Positions 1-11,593 of a stretch of DNA of 64,000 nucleotides are shown here, piece by piece. Each line of letters starts with the position of its first letter. The first letter of the stretch is position 1. A model generated the notes under the pieces. It searched no databases. It saw only the letters and a program-made list of their open reading frames with translations, and was not told where the DNA came from. The position numbers and the translations under genes are program-made. The stretch lies in contig NC_061115.1 of the NCBI RefSeq assembly GCF_002878395.1, forward strand, positions 98,839,724 to 98,903,723. The letters run 5' to 3'. This DNA is from Capsicum annuum (lineage: Eukaryota; Streptophyta; Magnoliopsida; Solanales; Solanaceae).

Positions 1-1565
1 TCTTAGTGCAGAGATTAAAGAGAAGCAAGTTCTAGATCCTATCTTGATGAAAATCAAGAGTGATATTGGTGGGTAAAAAGTAGTGGTGTTAGAGATTAGT
101 GGTGATGGTACTTTATGGTAACAGTGGAGGTAGTTTGTTCCTGATGTTAATGGATTATGACAAAGGATTTTGGCTGAGGCATATGAATCATATATTAGTT
201 GAATGGAATGAAAGGGGATGTGGCTGATTTTGTGGCCAAATTCATGGTGTGTCAGCAAGTTAAGGTTAAGAATATGAGGTCAGGAGGGTTGTATCAAGAA
301 ATTAATTTGCCCAAATGGAAATGGGAAGTAATCAATATGGACTTTATTACCGATGTTTCTCGGTCTCGGAATCAATAAAATTTGATTTGGGTCATTATGG
401 ATAGGATGACTAAGTTTGCCCACTTTTTCCTTGCACGAACTACTTTCTCAGTGGAGGATTATGCACAGTTGTATCTTTAGTAGATTGTGAAGCTTCATGG
501 GGTGCCTGTTTTGATTATTGATAATCATGGAATGAGGTTTACATCTCACTTTTGGTGTTCTTTCCATAAAGGGTTGAGGACTAAAGTTAGTCTAAGTACT
601 ACTTTCCACTCGCAGATGGATGGGCAAGCGAAGAGACCTATTTAGACATTGGAGGATCTGCTTTGGGCTTATGTGGTTGATTATGGTGGATGTTGGGTTG
701 ACCATCTACCTTTGGTGGAGTTTGCTTACAACAATAGCTAACATTCTAGTATTGGTATGGCCCCTTTTTAAGGCATTGTATTGTAGGAGGTATAGATATC
801 CTATTGGTTGGTTCGAGCATAGGTAGGAGGACATGTTTGGTCCCGACTTAGTTTACAAGGCTATGGAGGAGGAGAAGGTGATTCAAAATAGGCTTAAGGA
901 TACCTAAAGTCACCAAAAGTCCTATGCGGATGTTAGGCATAGAGACTTGGAGTTTGAGGCTGGGGATAGGGTTTTTCTTAAAGTATCTCTAATAAAAAGA
1001 GTAATGTGGTTTACCAAGAAGGAGAAGCTGAGTCCCTGGTATGTTGGTCCTTATGTGATTTTGTGAAGAGTTGGTAATGTTTCTTATGAGATGGAGTTGC
1101 CTTCTAGCTTGATCTTGGTTCATCCAGTCTTTCATGTTTCCATGTTGAGGATATGCATTAGTGATCCTTCTTCGGTTGTTCCTTTGGAAGGATTGGCTAT
1201 CAAGGATTCTTTATCTTATGAGAAAATTTTAATTGAGATCTTGGATAGGCAGGTTTGTCGGTTGCGGACCAAGGATGTGGCTTCGGTTAAGGTTCTTTGG
1301 TAGAGCCATAAGGTAGAAGAAGCTACATGGGAAGCAGAGGAGGACATGAAGTACAAATATCCACTTTTGTTTTATGCTCCTGGGATTCTTGTGGAAGGTA
1401 TGTGTCTTCAACACATCTTTATTTTATGAGTAAATTAAAGGAAAGATTAATATCTTTGCCTCTTTGTTTTCAAACTTTGTTAAAGATTGGGCATATATTT
1501 GATAATGCAAATAAATTGTGCATGTGGTTACCCTTATCTTTTCCGTTATTTGGGGACGAATATTC
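1..1565 (+). pseudogene. Ty3/gypsy element A, 3' part of pol (integrase and chromodomain tail)
   Basis: This is the C-terminal end of a chromovirus-type polyprotein that inserts element cDNA into the host chromosome. Reading across frames I see a remnant of the zinc-binding region (about 180-260), the integrase core starting with NMDFIT near 336, TKFAHF near 411, HGVPV near 495, FHSQMDGQAKR near 607 and LPLVEFAYNN near 709. A tail follows with HPVFHVSML (about 1120) and a chromodomain-like VASVKVLW segment (about 1278-1302). Stops and frameshifts are frequent, for example in-frame stops near 376 and 478, so no product is expected. The 5' part lies outside the window. The family resembles the Tekay/Del lineage; elements B and G have the same LTR type. 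Confidence 0.88.
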
Positions 1566-1569
1566 CTAA

Positions 1570-1579
1570 TGGGGGAAAA
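1570..1579 (+). other. polypurine tract of element A
   Basis: A run of G and A (TGGGGGAAAAT) lies directly before the LTR start at 1580. It is the expected plus-strand primer site of an LTR retrotransposon. Confidence 0.7.
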
Positions 1580-3991
1580 TATAACACCCTGCATTTTGAC
1601 TCTTTGAACATTTTATGGAATTCTGGTCTCTAGACCCAATACTACTCATGGGAGCGAGCCGCATGATGCTGTATGAATGGTATGGTCCTATTGTATGCTG
1701 ACCATTGTTGGTTAGTGGGATGGATTTTGGTTACTAGAATAGATATGACTTAGGGGTACAAGTCGGATAGGTGGGTATGGATTGTTTGGTTCCTTAACTT
1801 AATCTTAGACTTGGTTAATTAGGTTGGATCTTTGTATGAGTGGCTCACTATGAGCTGAAAGCCAGTATACGAGTCGTACCATGGACTCATATGGTGGACA
1901 ATGTCAAAATTTTCCTTGGGATTTATTTGCCAGGGGTACGGATAAAGGGTACAGATCGTATGCTTCAAATACGACTTGGTTAGATAAGTCATATGCTGGA
2001 TAGTATTGTGTCTAAAGGTTGAGGTGAGGATACGAGTAGAGAGTACTAATCGTATTGTAGGGTACGACTCGTAAGGTCTTGTCATACCCCTGTGATGGGG
2101 TTTTGGTACAACTGAAATGCGGGAATTCTAGATACTTCCACACTTATTCTAATAAGGTCCCACGAGTTTTAACCAACTTAAGAGGCTATTTACCCTATTA
2201 TTTCTTTCATTAATGCTTAGAAACTCTTCTAAGACACTCCATAAGTATCTCAAAAGCTTTTGGGCAAGGAAAGCTAGGGTTTCAACAAGAGGATTAATTT
2301 GGCACTTGTCTTGGTGATTTATTTCCATCATCATCTTGGTTTAAGGCATGTTCTCTTCCCTCATTGTTAATTCTAACTAGAAGCATGGTTTTTATTAATG
2401 TCTTCATGACTTCATTGATTATAAGATTTTGGTTTTCAAATATGAATTGGTGGTTTTGATATTAAATGGTTGGTTTCCATGGTTTTAATTATGCTTTATA
2501 TGCATTAATGGTGGTTTTGGATAATTGGATTTCATGGGCATGGTTTGATAGTAATTGGAATTGGTTTTGGTTATATTATGCAACCAATGTGTTTGACAAA
2601 ATACCTATAATAATGTTTTCATTCCATTAAGTATTTTTAATGGAACTCTTGCTTGTTTTAAAACTTGATAAAGGAATTATGCATGGTTTAAATGTCTTGG
2701 AAAGGTAAATGGCTAAATGGTTATGCTTGTGGGGTACTTGGAATCCCCCAAATGGCTTAATATGGTAAATGGAAAGGCACTTAGAAGTCCCCTTAAACCT
2801 ATATATGGTTGTCTATGGATAGTACTTGCAAGTATGGTCGGTATGACAATACCACCACTAAATGGCCTTGGTTAATAAATGGTAAATACATTGATTGGTT
2901 GGTATGCAATGGTTTTAGTTGGGCAATAATGGTAAGTGTGTAGAAAATCCATAGAAGGTTGACGTCCCGGGGGGACCAAAATTGGAAACTCATAGTTGCC
3001 GATGTGAGGTTGGTCTTGGTGACCATGTGTATGATGTCACACTATATTTTGTAGAATGTACTAGTCATCCCAAGTTTTCTTCCCTGGTCATGCGGCTACA
3101 TGTACTGGGACCCTTTCAGCAGGGGGAGTTGGACCCATATAGCCCGCGGGTAGTTTAGTACGGCAAATCTACAAAACCCAGGTAAAGGTTTTAAATGCAT
3201 ACCAAACCTCGTTCCTTTTCCCGGCATGGTAATATATATATGTATAGTTGTGTGCATATGGATGGTTTTACTCGACTTTCTAAGTGGCATTATTTTATTC
3301 TTATCCTTAGATCATGCTAGCATTTACCCGCTAACCCATCTACTTATGGTTGTATACCCATACTATGCTGGAACCGACCGTTCTACTCCCTCTACATAGT
3401 GATTGACTCTGGGATCAACATTTGTACTAAAATGGTGAGCTTTCATCCTTACAGAAGGCTCCATTTCATGTTATGGATATTTCTAGGCACTTTAATTTTA
3501 TTTTGGATATTGGTTTTGTCCATGGTTGGGGGCATGTCCCAACTAAATTTTATTACTTTTTTGGTTAGAGGGTTGTGGTACTGCTATGGGTTGGAATGGG
3601 AGGGATCGGTATTAATGTAAGCCTTAGTATTGGTATTGACATTTGGACTGACACCAGTCGAGGGATTGTTGGTTGTTCCATCATATTTTATTTTGGGATT
3701 AATTATATCATGTATTGGAATTTATTTGGTTATGGAATGGCTTATGGCCTTTGGAATGGTTTGGTACGGTTGGGCAGTTGGTGTGGAATTATTGGACTCT
3801 GTTGGGCTGATCACGGTTTTTATCCTATACTAGAGTGTTCATGTGATCTGTTACACTATCTCGTTATATGCTCGAAATTCAGCCAACTCAGGCTAGGCTG
3901 CTGGAGGTTTGGTTGGGTAACGCAGGTGGTCTCCCATCTCGGCTGGACCTAGGACGCCCATTAAGACAAGGCCCCCAGTCGGGTCATGTTA
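1580..3991 (+). repeat. 3' LTR of element A (family A/B/G)
   Basis: The LTR starts with TATAACACCC (a decayed TGTAACACCC) after the polypurine tract and ends near 3991 at TCATGTTA. The end is placed by comparison with element B, whose LTR ends TCATGTCA at 55163 just before a primer binding site. The stretch from about 2600 to 3991 matches 53607-55163 on the same strand and 37048-38635 in reverse. Open frames inside it, such as those around 3400-3950, are chance frames in LTR DNA. Behind the end the sequence switches at once to minus-strand Athila-like integrase, so element A sits inside that element. Confidence 0.85.
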
Positions 3992-4760
3992 AAATGCGAT
4001 GCTTTACGAGACACAAGATGATATAGGATCGTACCAATAGGGGTCTTGAATGTGTTCTAGTAGGCCTATAGTTCTTTATCTTATCTTCTCACCCAATTCA
4101 TCTAATTGGCATTCACAATTTTTCCCAAGATGGACTTTATCTCAAGATTTGACACCTTAACTTGCATACTTGTTTGAGGATAGTAAGGAGTTGTCACTTT
4201 ATATTTCAAACCATATTTCTCAAGCAAGGATTTGAATAGCTTATTGGAAAAATGTGAGCCTCCATCACTAATTATAACCCTAGGAGTCCCAAATTTTCAA
4301 GAATATGTTCTTTTTCAAGAATACAATAAGACTTTTCCCTTCATTGTTTGGAAGCGCTACAGCCTCCACCTATTTCAAAACATATTCAACAGCCACTAAG
4401 ATATACTCCATACCATGCGAACTCATAAAATGGCCCACAAAGTCAATGCCCTATACATCAAACAACTCAAGCTCCAAAATGGTGGTCAATGGAAGCTCTT
4501 GCCCTCATGAGATATTTCATTGCCTTAAGCATTGGTCACATGACTTGGCATATAGTTGTGGTGCATCTTTGTAAATTGAGGGCCAATAGTATCCATATTG
4601 CAAGATCTTATGTGCAGCCAGTGCACCACTATGATGATCCCCAACTGGAGAAGAATGAAATCCTCTAAGATACTCATCATCTTAATTTCAGGAATGCATC
4701 TCCACACTACTCCATTAGCACAACTTTGAAGAAAATATGGCTCGCCCAAACGAACTTCTT
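3992..4760 (-). pseudogene. Athila-like integrase
   Basis: The zinc-binding segment is the open frame 4749-4525, with EPYFLQSCANGVVWRC at its start and a later H..H pattern. The catalytic core follows, with VYGIDFVGHF (first catalytic Asp) near 4450, YILVAVEYVLK near 4410, and VIISDGGSHFSNK-like remnants around 4290-4240. Near 4040 the frame reads TPIGTILYHLVSRKASH, which resembles the C-terminal block of Athila integrases. Several frameshifts and stops are present. The 3' end is removed by the insertion ending at 3991. Confidence 0.82.
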
Positions 4761-4949
4761 CATATCATGCATAAATTTCTTATGTTTATTGAAATGACAT
4801 GTCTTTAGGAACCACATAACTCACTAAATAATTTGTAAAATCTGTGAACCATGGAAATATAATCTTGTGATGTGGCTAAAACCTACTCATCCAAAAAGTT
4901 GTCATAAACTCAAGATCGTTCTTTAGTTTTAGAACAACTACTTTCTCTA

Positions 4950-5440
4950 GTCGCGATAGGTGGTAGGACACTTGATTCTCAGTCCCCTTTCAGTCCTTAA
5001 CCTCAAAGTCAAATTCTTCTAATAGTAGTACCTAAAGAAACAAACTCAGCTCCACATCCTTCTTTTCTATAAGGTAGCTATGAGTTGTGAGGTCAGTATG
5101 CACAATGACTTTTGTGCAAAGCAAATAAGACCAAAATTTCTCATAAGCAAACACCAAAGTAAGAAACTCTTGTTTGATCATGGTATAATTTTTTTAAGTA
5201 GGTTAAGCGCTTTGCTAGCATAGTAGATGGGATTTAAGATCTTCCCATACCTTTGGCCCAAGATTACACCTAGTGTCACGCCACTAGAATTACATATAAT
5301 CACAAATAACATAGACTAATTGGTGGACACAATAATAGAGAATGAAATCAACTTCTCTTTCAGGAAATCAAAGGCTTTTAAACAAGCATCATCAAATACA
5401 AAATTTCACTTGTTTCTGCAATAGCTTAGACAATGGATTG
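4950..5440 (-). pseudogene. Athila-like RNase H
   Basis: On the minus strand the translation contains SGVTLGVILGQRYGKIL and YYASKALN (about 5285-5190), which is the region following the first catalytic Asp in gypsy RNase H domains. Multiple stops interrupt it, so it is a relic. It lies between RT and integrase as expected for Ty3/gypsy order. Confidence 0.7.
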
Positions 5441-6290
5441 GAAATCTTAGAGAATTCCTTGATGAATCTTCTATAGAATCTTGCATGCCCTAAAAAGCTA
5501 TTAATACCCTTTACAAAAATTAGTGGAGGCAACTTCTCAGTGGAACAATCTTTATCTTTTCAACTGCTATTCCTTTCTTTAAAATCTTGTGACCAAGCAC
5601 TATTCCTTCTTGACAATGAAGTGACATTTCTATAAATTTAAAACCTTGTTAAATTTCTCACATTTCCTTAGAACATTGGTGAGATGTGCCAATCAATCAT
5701 CGAAAGAGCTAGCAACAATCAAGAGGTTGTTCATGAACACCTTAATAGTATCCTCAACTATGTTATAAAATTTAGTCATCATTAAACGCTAAAAAATTAT
5801 GGGTGCATTACACAAACCAAAATAAATCCTCTTGAATGCAACATCCCATATGGAAAAGTAAATGTGTTCTTTTCTTGGTCCTCAGGATCAATAAAAATTT
5901 GATTATAACTCAAATAACCATAAAGAAAATAATACTAACCTCTACTAATAAGTCATTCTAACATATGATCCATGAAGGTCATAGAAGAGTAATCCCTCTC
6001 AATCCATAAATTTAGATTTCTATAGTTTATGCACACACACCAACCCATGACTGGCCTTATTGAAGAAAATATCATTCTTCTCATTAGAAACCACAGTGAT
6101 TCCCCCCTTTTTGGGCATATATTAGACCAGACTTACCCATTTGCAATTTGAAATTTGATAAACCATACCTATATCCAATAACTTGATGATTTCATCATTT
6201 AACACCTCTTCCATAGGTGGGTTAAACTTCTGTCGAGGCTTATACGAGGCATATAGTGTGGCTCAAGTTGGATTTTGTGTAAAAATTTTG
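5441..6290 (-). pseudogene. Athila-like reverse transcriptase
   Basis: Minus-strand segments match RT blocks in order: PPMEEVLNDEIIKLLDIGMVY (about 6220-6160, shown only in part), PKKGGITVV (about 6120), FFNKASHGLVC (about 6065), then FGLCNAPIIF (about 5820) and the catalytic box region, which reads KVFMNNLLIV near 5740. The usual box is Y/F-x-D-D, so both catalytic aspartates have become Asn. Stops and frameshifts are numerous. The enzyme cannot be active. Confidence 0.8.
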
Positions 6291-6779
6291 GAAAGAATTC
6301 CAATGATGTAAGCAATGGACCACCCAATAGCCCTCTTAAACCTCTTTAACACAAAAACTAAAGCCTCTACTTGTCAATATACAAATTTTACTGCAATAAT
6401 ATCCGACAATATATTGTTGTCTCCGAAGATTCATAACATAGATGGGATGGAAGAACTTTTAGCTCCAAAACTAGAGGCTTCTTAATAGGAGGCTGAACTG
6501 GTTGGGTCATGTTGTTCTTTAAATTAAGATCTAGCTTCTTTGGTGTATAATTGTATGAACACCTACCCTCAATTGTGCTTGCCATCTTATCATAATCATA
6601 ATGTCGTCACCCTCAAAATTCACAAAAACTTCTACAAGGGCCTCAATAATAAGTCTTTCTTCAATAGAAGCTACCAAATCATCCTCATCAAATATATCTA
6701 TCACAAATATCACAAGCATATCCTTTGGTTGTTTCATAGACTAGCATACATTAAAAGTAACCTATTCATTATTAAAGTA

Positions 6780-7441
6780 AAACCTCCTCAGCTAAGTCTC
6801 TATATCAACTAACACATATCCAAAAGTAAGGAAAGGCCTTCCTATGATAATGGAACCTGAAAGTAAACCTTAATATCAAGGATGACAAATACAACTGGAA
6901 AGATGAAGGATGCAACCCTCAGTAGAACATCACACAAGATTTCTACTAATTTTTTTACAGTATAGTCTACCATGAGAAGTCTCATCAAAGTTTGTATAGG
7001 TGCCTCTAACCCCAACTATTTCTAAATTATTAGTGGCATTAAGTTAATGATAGCACCTGAATCACACAAAGCATTTGCAAAGTTGAAACACCCAATAGTT
7101 CATCAAATCGTGAATGCTTCTGGGTCTTTCTTTTTCTCAACCAAAGATCTATAGACTATTGCACTACAATGGTGCACCTTTTCCATAGGCGCAAAACTCA
7201 TTTTCCACTCCTTAGTCAGCAAATTCTTCATAAACCTTGTGTAACCTTGCACTTGCTCAAGTGCGTCAACTAAAAGGATATTCATCATCAACTCTTTTAG
7301 CATAGAAATAAACTTTTGGTACTTCTCCTCTTCGACACTCTTTTTTAATCTTTGCAAAAATTGATGAGGAGGTCTTAGAATAGGAATCAATACTTCTAGG
7401 ACTTCCTTGCCTTTTCTTTCCTTAGACTCATGATCATCCAC
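6780..7441 (-). pseudogene. Athila-like gag C-terminus and aspartic protease
   Basis: The open frame 7441-7103 (112 residues) contains RPPHQFLQRLKK, FISMLKELMMNILLVDALEQV and YRSLVEKKKDPEAFTI, a block found just before the protease in Athila/Tat elements. Immediately downstream (about 7085-7030) is TIGCFNFANALCDSGAIIN, where D-S-G is the protease active site and is intact. Further on, near 6830-6780, GRPFLTFGYVLVDIET matches the end of the protease fold. Frameshifts separate the pieces. Confidence 0.85.
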
Positions 7442-8400
7442 ATAAGTATTTTTAGGTGAATTCTCATTAACTATTACTTCTTTAGAGCTGGAAACTTTCT
7501 CAATATCTACAACTACTGGTTATGCCATATCATCAAAAATCATGGGCATAGGAGGATCAGTGGTTAATTTACCACTCCAAGTAGTAATAGACAAGAAATG
7601 ACCATCACTCTTTGGGTTTTGGATGGTATTTCTTTGGAGTGTGCCTTGTTGATGCTTATTCAATGCTAAATATCTGACCAAACTATTGCCTAAGCTTCTT
7701 GATGGTGGTAGAATATGATTCAACTTTTTGATTCATACCCAAAATATCTCGCTTAATCTTGATAAGGTAGAATTCTATTTTCTATAGACCTTTTACAACC
7801 TTTACAGACATGTCCTCCATCCTTGAATTGCTCAAATCTATATCATAATTCCAAAGTCGAACATAAAATACACTCCTATCATTATAGTTGTCTTTTCTTC
7901 TCTAATTATGAAGACAATCCCTACTCATATCTTTATATCCATACTTGTTGCAGTTGTTATCTTTGTAGTAGTTCTAACCTTGGTTCCCTTTCCTCAATCT
8001 CCTATTGGCTTTTTAGACCTTTATCCCTTGGCCTAGAAACTCGTTACCTCTCTATTAAGATACATTGCCTCCTCCTAAGAGTATGAATCTTCATACCTAG
8101 GTGCCTTACTTTATGTATCCACCATATTCACTTTTTTTGTTCCAATTACTGCAAATTGATTAGCAAGAAATCAAATATTAGTCATTAATTGTGCTACCTC
8201 TTGAGCGACTGTCTCATCTAGTGCTCATTGTTCTATAGGCTCTCTAATTACACAAGTACCTACGGGTTTGACTTTCTCTCAAGTATGCCAACTTCAGTTG
8301 GTTTACATAATCCAATCTAGGATCTCAAAAGCACACTCCCAACATAGACTCATGAATTCCCCATCTTTGATAGTATGTACTATAGCTTAGTGTTAGAATT
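7442..8400 (-). pseudogene. possible gag remnant of element D
   Basis: This stretch continues upstream of the protease block on the minus strand and is where the Athila gag should be. The frame is heavily broken and I cannot point to a zinc knuckle. The assignment rests on position and weak similarity only. Confidence 0.4.
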
Positions 8401-8748
8401 CAAGGCTTTGTAGAAGATTTATATTTGCTGTAAACTTTAATTGAGTATAACAGTAAATAAAGCCTTGGGTATTATCTAGTGAGTGTGGTATCTGCCGTAA
8501 TGCTCTGTGCGTATTTATATTTATTTTGGATATCTAACATGTTCTCTATAGGCCTATTCACAGAGGAAATTTTGCTGAAGTTTTTTGAAAATCTGAAAAG
8601 TTAGCCAAATTTTGAGGCATTGTGATAGGGGTAAAATAAGATAGACGTATATTAAATAATCTTATGCATGTCCATGATAAGTTAAGGAATGGAAGGTAAG
8701 CTACAAAATATCATTTGTCGAAAAAGTGATCCAAAGTGTTGGAGATTG
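8401..8748. other. unassigned AT-rich sequence
   Basis: I see no domain, ORF or clear terminal motif here. It lies between the gag remnant of element D and the probable LTR start at 8749. The last bases before 8749 (GTTGGAGAT) loosely resemble a polypurine tract. Confidence 0.4.
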
Positions 8749-11576
8749 TAGCACCGCGAATAATTTTGAATTTAAGTTAAATACTTTAATAAAGTATATC
8801 CTTGAATCTATAAAGAGTTACGTGATATGCATATTTTAAGAAAAATTATAATGTATGTAAATATATTTATGGTGGAATTTGTATGGTTGTTGATGATCAG
8901 ACAAAAGATAAGTGAGTAATTACTTTATTTAATTTCACCATATATGGAGAGTAGGGACACTTGAATTTTTTTTCGAGCATGTTGAGTAAGTGAATTAGCA
9001 AAAGGCAGAAAGAAAATTAAAGGGATGTATTATGTTTGGTTTTGGGTGAAAACTAGCATATGTTCTAGTTAGAGAGAAAGAAAGAGAATTCAATATTTAG
9101 TTGGAAAGTTAGTTTTGTTGAAATGAGAACCAACTGTAGTACTCCATGCTTTCCTTCTTCAGTGAATTCATGGGAAGATTAAGGTTTTGAGTATCAATAA
9201 TTCATATAGGTGTGATACATAAAGGATCCAAAAATCTTGACTACTAGAAGTCTTCATTCAAGAATTTTGAAGGGTCCATCAAGAATTAACATTGAGGAGT
9301 TGAAGTCCAAAAGATAAACTCTTTAACCTATGTTCGAATAGGATTATGGATAATTATATAGGGATATTCAATTTGAATCTTGTCTCTAGCTCTTGTAGTG
9401 GATTTTGATATATAGGGTTCTTGAAAAAGAAGGAATTGTAATAAAAAAGGAATTTTTGGGAATTCCTATCAATTTGTCAAATTTGATATTGAATTACATA
9501 AGTCGGAAAAATTAAATGATTCTACATGAATAATTGTTAAAGGATTTTATTAGTTTTAGACATAAGTAAAGAGTATTGGAATAACTTGGTATATGAACCT
9601 ACGGGTTATTTATGATATATACGTATTGTATATAGTTAAGGGTGTTGAATTGTTTGCTCGCAAATTGTAGGGTGGAACCTCATAGTGAGTCAAGTAAATA
9701 TTACAACACTATATACTGAGTTGTTCAAGACAATCAATACTACCACTAATTAGAAATCACTAAGCTATGTAAAGCTTAAACCTCCTCTACCATTAAGGCA
9801 CAATCGTATGTCACTTGTTTCTCCTAAAAGAGTCAACATTGTTTACTTGATATACCATTAAGGCACAATCGTATGTCACTTGTTTCTCCTAAAAGAGTCA
9901 ACATTGTTTACTTGATATAATTCTTTCTATGTTTCAAATACATGACTACATGTCTAATATAATAAAAGTATCTATATGCTCATTCCACTTAAACTTATTT
10001 TTGCACTCTATACACTAATCATATTACTCTTTTGAGTCAAGTACTCATAATATTTTGCATGGCCGTAAGTGCTTTTACCTGAAAAACTTACAAGTCATAC
10101 TTTATATTTTTCATATCTTATCAATGTGAATAAGTGTTCAACATGTCTATATGTATGGTCCATTTGAAATTACTTTTGTCACACTTCCTATGTCTATTTG
10201 CTAAAGTCAAAGTACTCATACTACTCTTGTCAAGTTTAGTATCTATAAAGCTATACAAAACCATGTTCATATTCATTATAAATTCTTAAAAGTCATGTGG
10301 AATATGTATCTTATGCTATAAGTTAGAGTAAATGTCCATAGCATAGTCACACTGATATATTTGATCATATAGTGTCGTATTATAAGCTAGTATAATTAAA
10401 GTACTAGCATTAAATAAATATATCTCATTAAAGAAGTTAGTTGTATATGGAAAGTACTACCTAAATGGCTAGATAGTCATCACTAAAATTTTCTTGTATA
10501 GTCCTATAAGGCATTGTATAATAAAAGTTTGTCATTATCAAGGGGATATTAAGTTTTACTTAGCAGACATACACGACGTAATCTTCTGCACAAGGTGGAG
10601 ACCATACCATTACAGTAAGCCCAAACATTATAGTGTAAACAACTTTGAGGCATCATTTGCATTTGGGTCAGCTAGAACATCATGCGTTGGTTCTCTTATC
10701 TTGAGCCAATATATGTCAATATGGACTACAGGCAGACCCTTACAATGGACCCTTGGGGTTATACCCTGTATAAGATCGTGATTAGAGTTATATGTATAAA
10801 ATAGAATTCATGTGTGTTTGGGCAACCCATGTCGTAAACTTGACATAGATCTCCTTTGGTAGGCTATCATATGATTGTGTATCAAAAGTAGTCATAGGTC
10901 ATCATCTATGAAAATTGCTAGGTATTCCATAATGATGAATTACACGAAAGATGTTATATGGAGAGTTAATTAAGAAAATGCATTGGTTACAGTTTTATGT
11001 TATGTCTTTTTCCCTTATTCTAGAGTTCCAACATTCAGTTGTCTGTAGTTGCTCATTTTTTATTTGAATCGTTGATCATCAATATATGTCTTTATATTAT
11101 TCAGTCTATTTTACATATTAGTACATGTTTTATATTTATTGTCGTTCCTATATTTGGGGGTGCCACATTTTTGTATATATAGGAACAGGTAAACCACATT
11201 ACTGACTTCTATGTTAGGTACTTGTTTCAATTTAACAAAGTTGTTGGTGATCTCTTATCTTTTCTAGATCTAATAAATGTATAGCACTATTTATGTCATA
11301 TTTATAGTAATAGATTTTGGATGTCGAGCTTGTCCCGACCATCTGCTATAGTATAGTAACAAATTCTATTAGAGGATTCATAGACAAGGTAAAGTTATCA
11401 TATGTAATCAAAATTTCAGTTGTACTCTATATTTGCGTGTCTATTTGATTGGTGCTACTTATGTACCACTGTTGTAATTATCTTATGAATAGTGGCGAAT
11501 TCACTTAATACAGGTCATTTATATAGCAAGTGTTCAAATGGATCCTTGTCCAACCCTTTTGGTCTAGAGCATGAAA
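8749..11576 (+). repeat. probable LTR of gypsy element H
   Basis: The stretch starts TGTAGCACCGCG, which fits the TGTAACACCCCG start common in Tekay-like LTRs, and ends near 11576 (GAGCATGAAA, probably a decayed CGTGACA). Right behind it is a sequence matching an initiator-Met primer binding site. The length of about 2.8 kb fits this lineage. No other copy lies in the window, so the left edge is an inference. Two duplications lie in or near it (9789-9918 inside, 11971-12219 behind). Confidence 0.55.
9789..9918. repeat. exact 65-bp tandem duplication
   Basis: Two direct copies of a 65-bp unit beginning ACCATTAAGGCACAATCG lie head to tail (9789-9853 and 9854-9918). I find no mismatch between them, although the surrounding LTR is old. 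Confidence 0.95.
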
Positions 11577-11579
11577 AAC

Positions 11580-11593
11580 TTGGTATTAAAGCC
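11580..11593 (+). other. primer binding site of element H
   Basis: TTGGTATTAAAGCC resembles the complement of the 3' end of initiator tRNA-Met (TGGTATCAGAGC) with two changes. It directly follows the proposed LTR end. The downstream leader also resembles the leaders of F and of the LARD. Confidence 0.65.

Larger units (their letters stand above)
3992..8400 (-). mobile_element. Athila/Tat-like Ty3/gypsy element D, decayed internal region
   Basis: Read on the minus strand the order is gag remnant (about 8400-7442), protease with its conserved upstream block (7441-6780), RT (about 6290-5441), RNase H (about 5440-4950), integrase zinc finger (4749-4525) and integrase core (4500-3992). The protein signatures are those of the Athila/Tat branch rather than the chromoviruses elsewhere in the window. 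The integrase is cut at 3992 by element A. I found no LTR of its own. Stops occur throughout. Confidence 0.85.

Noticed and set aside
3399..3952. Overlapping open frames of up to 125 codons
   Set aside because: They lie wholly inside the LTR of element A, overlap in different frames and have hydrophobic low-complexity content. They resemble no protein.
10494..10781. 95-codon open frame
   Set aside because: It lies inside the probable LTR of element H and has no recognisable motif, so it is most likely random.
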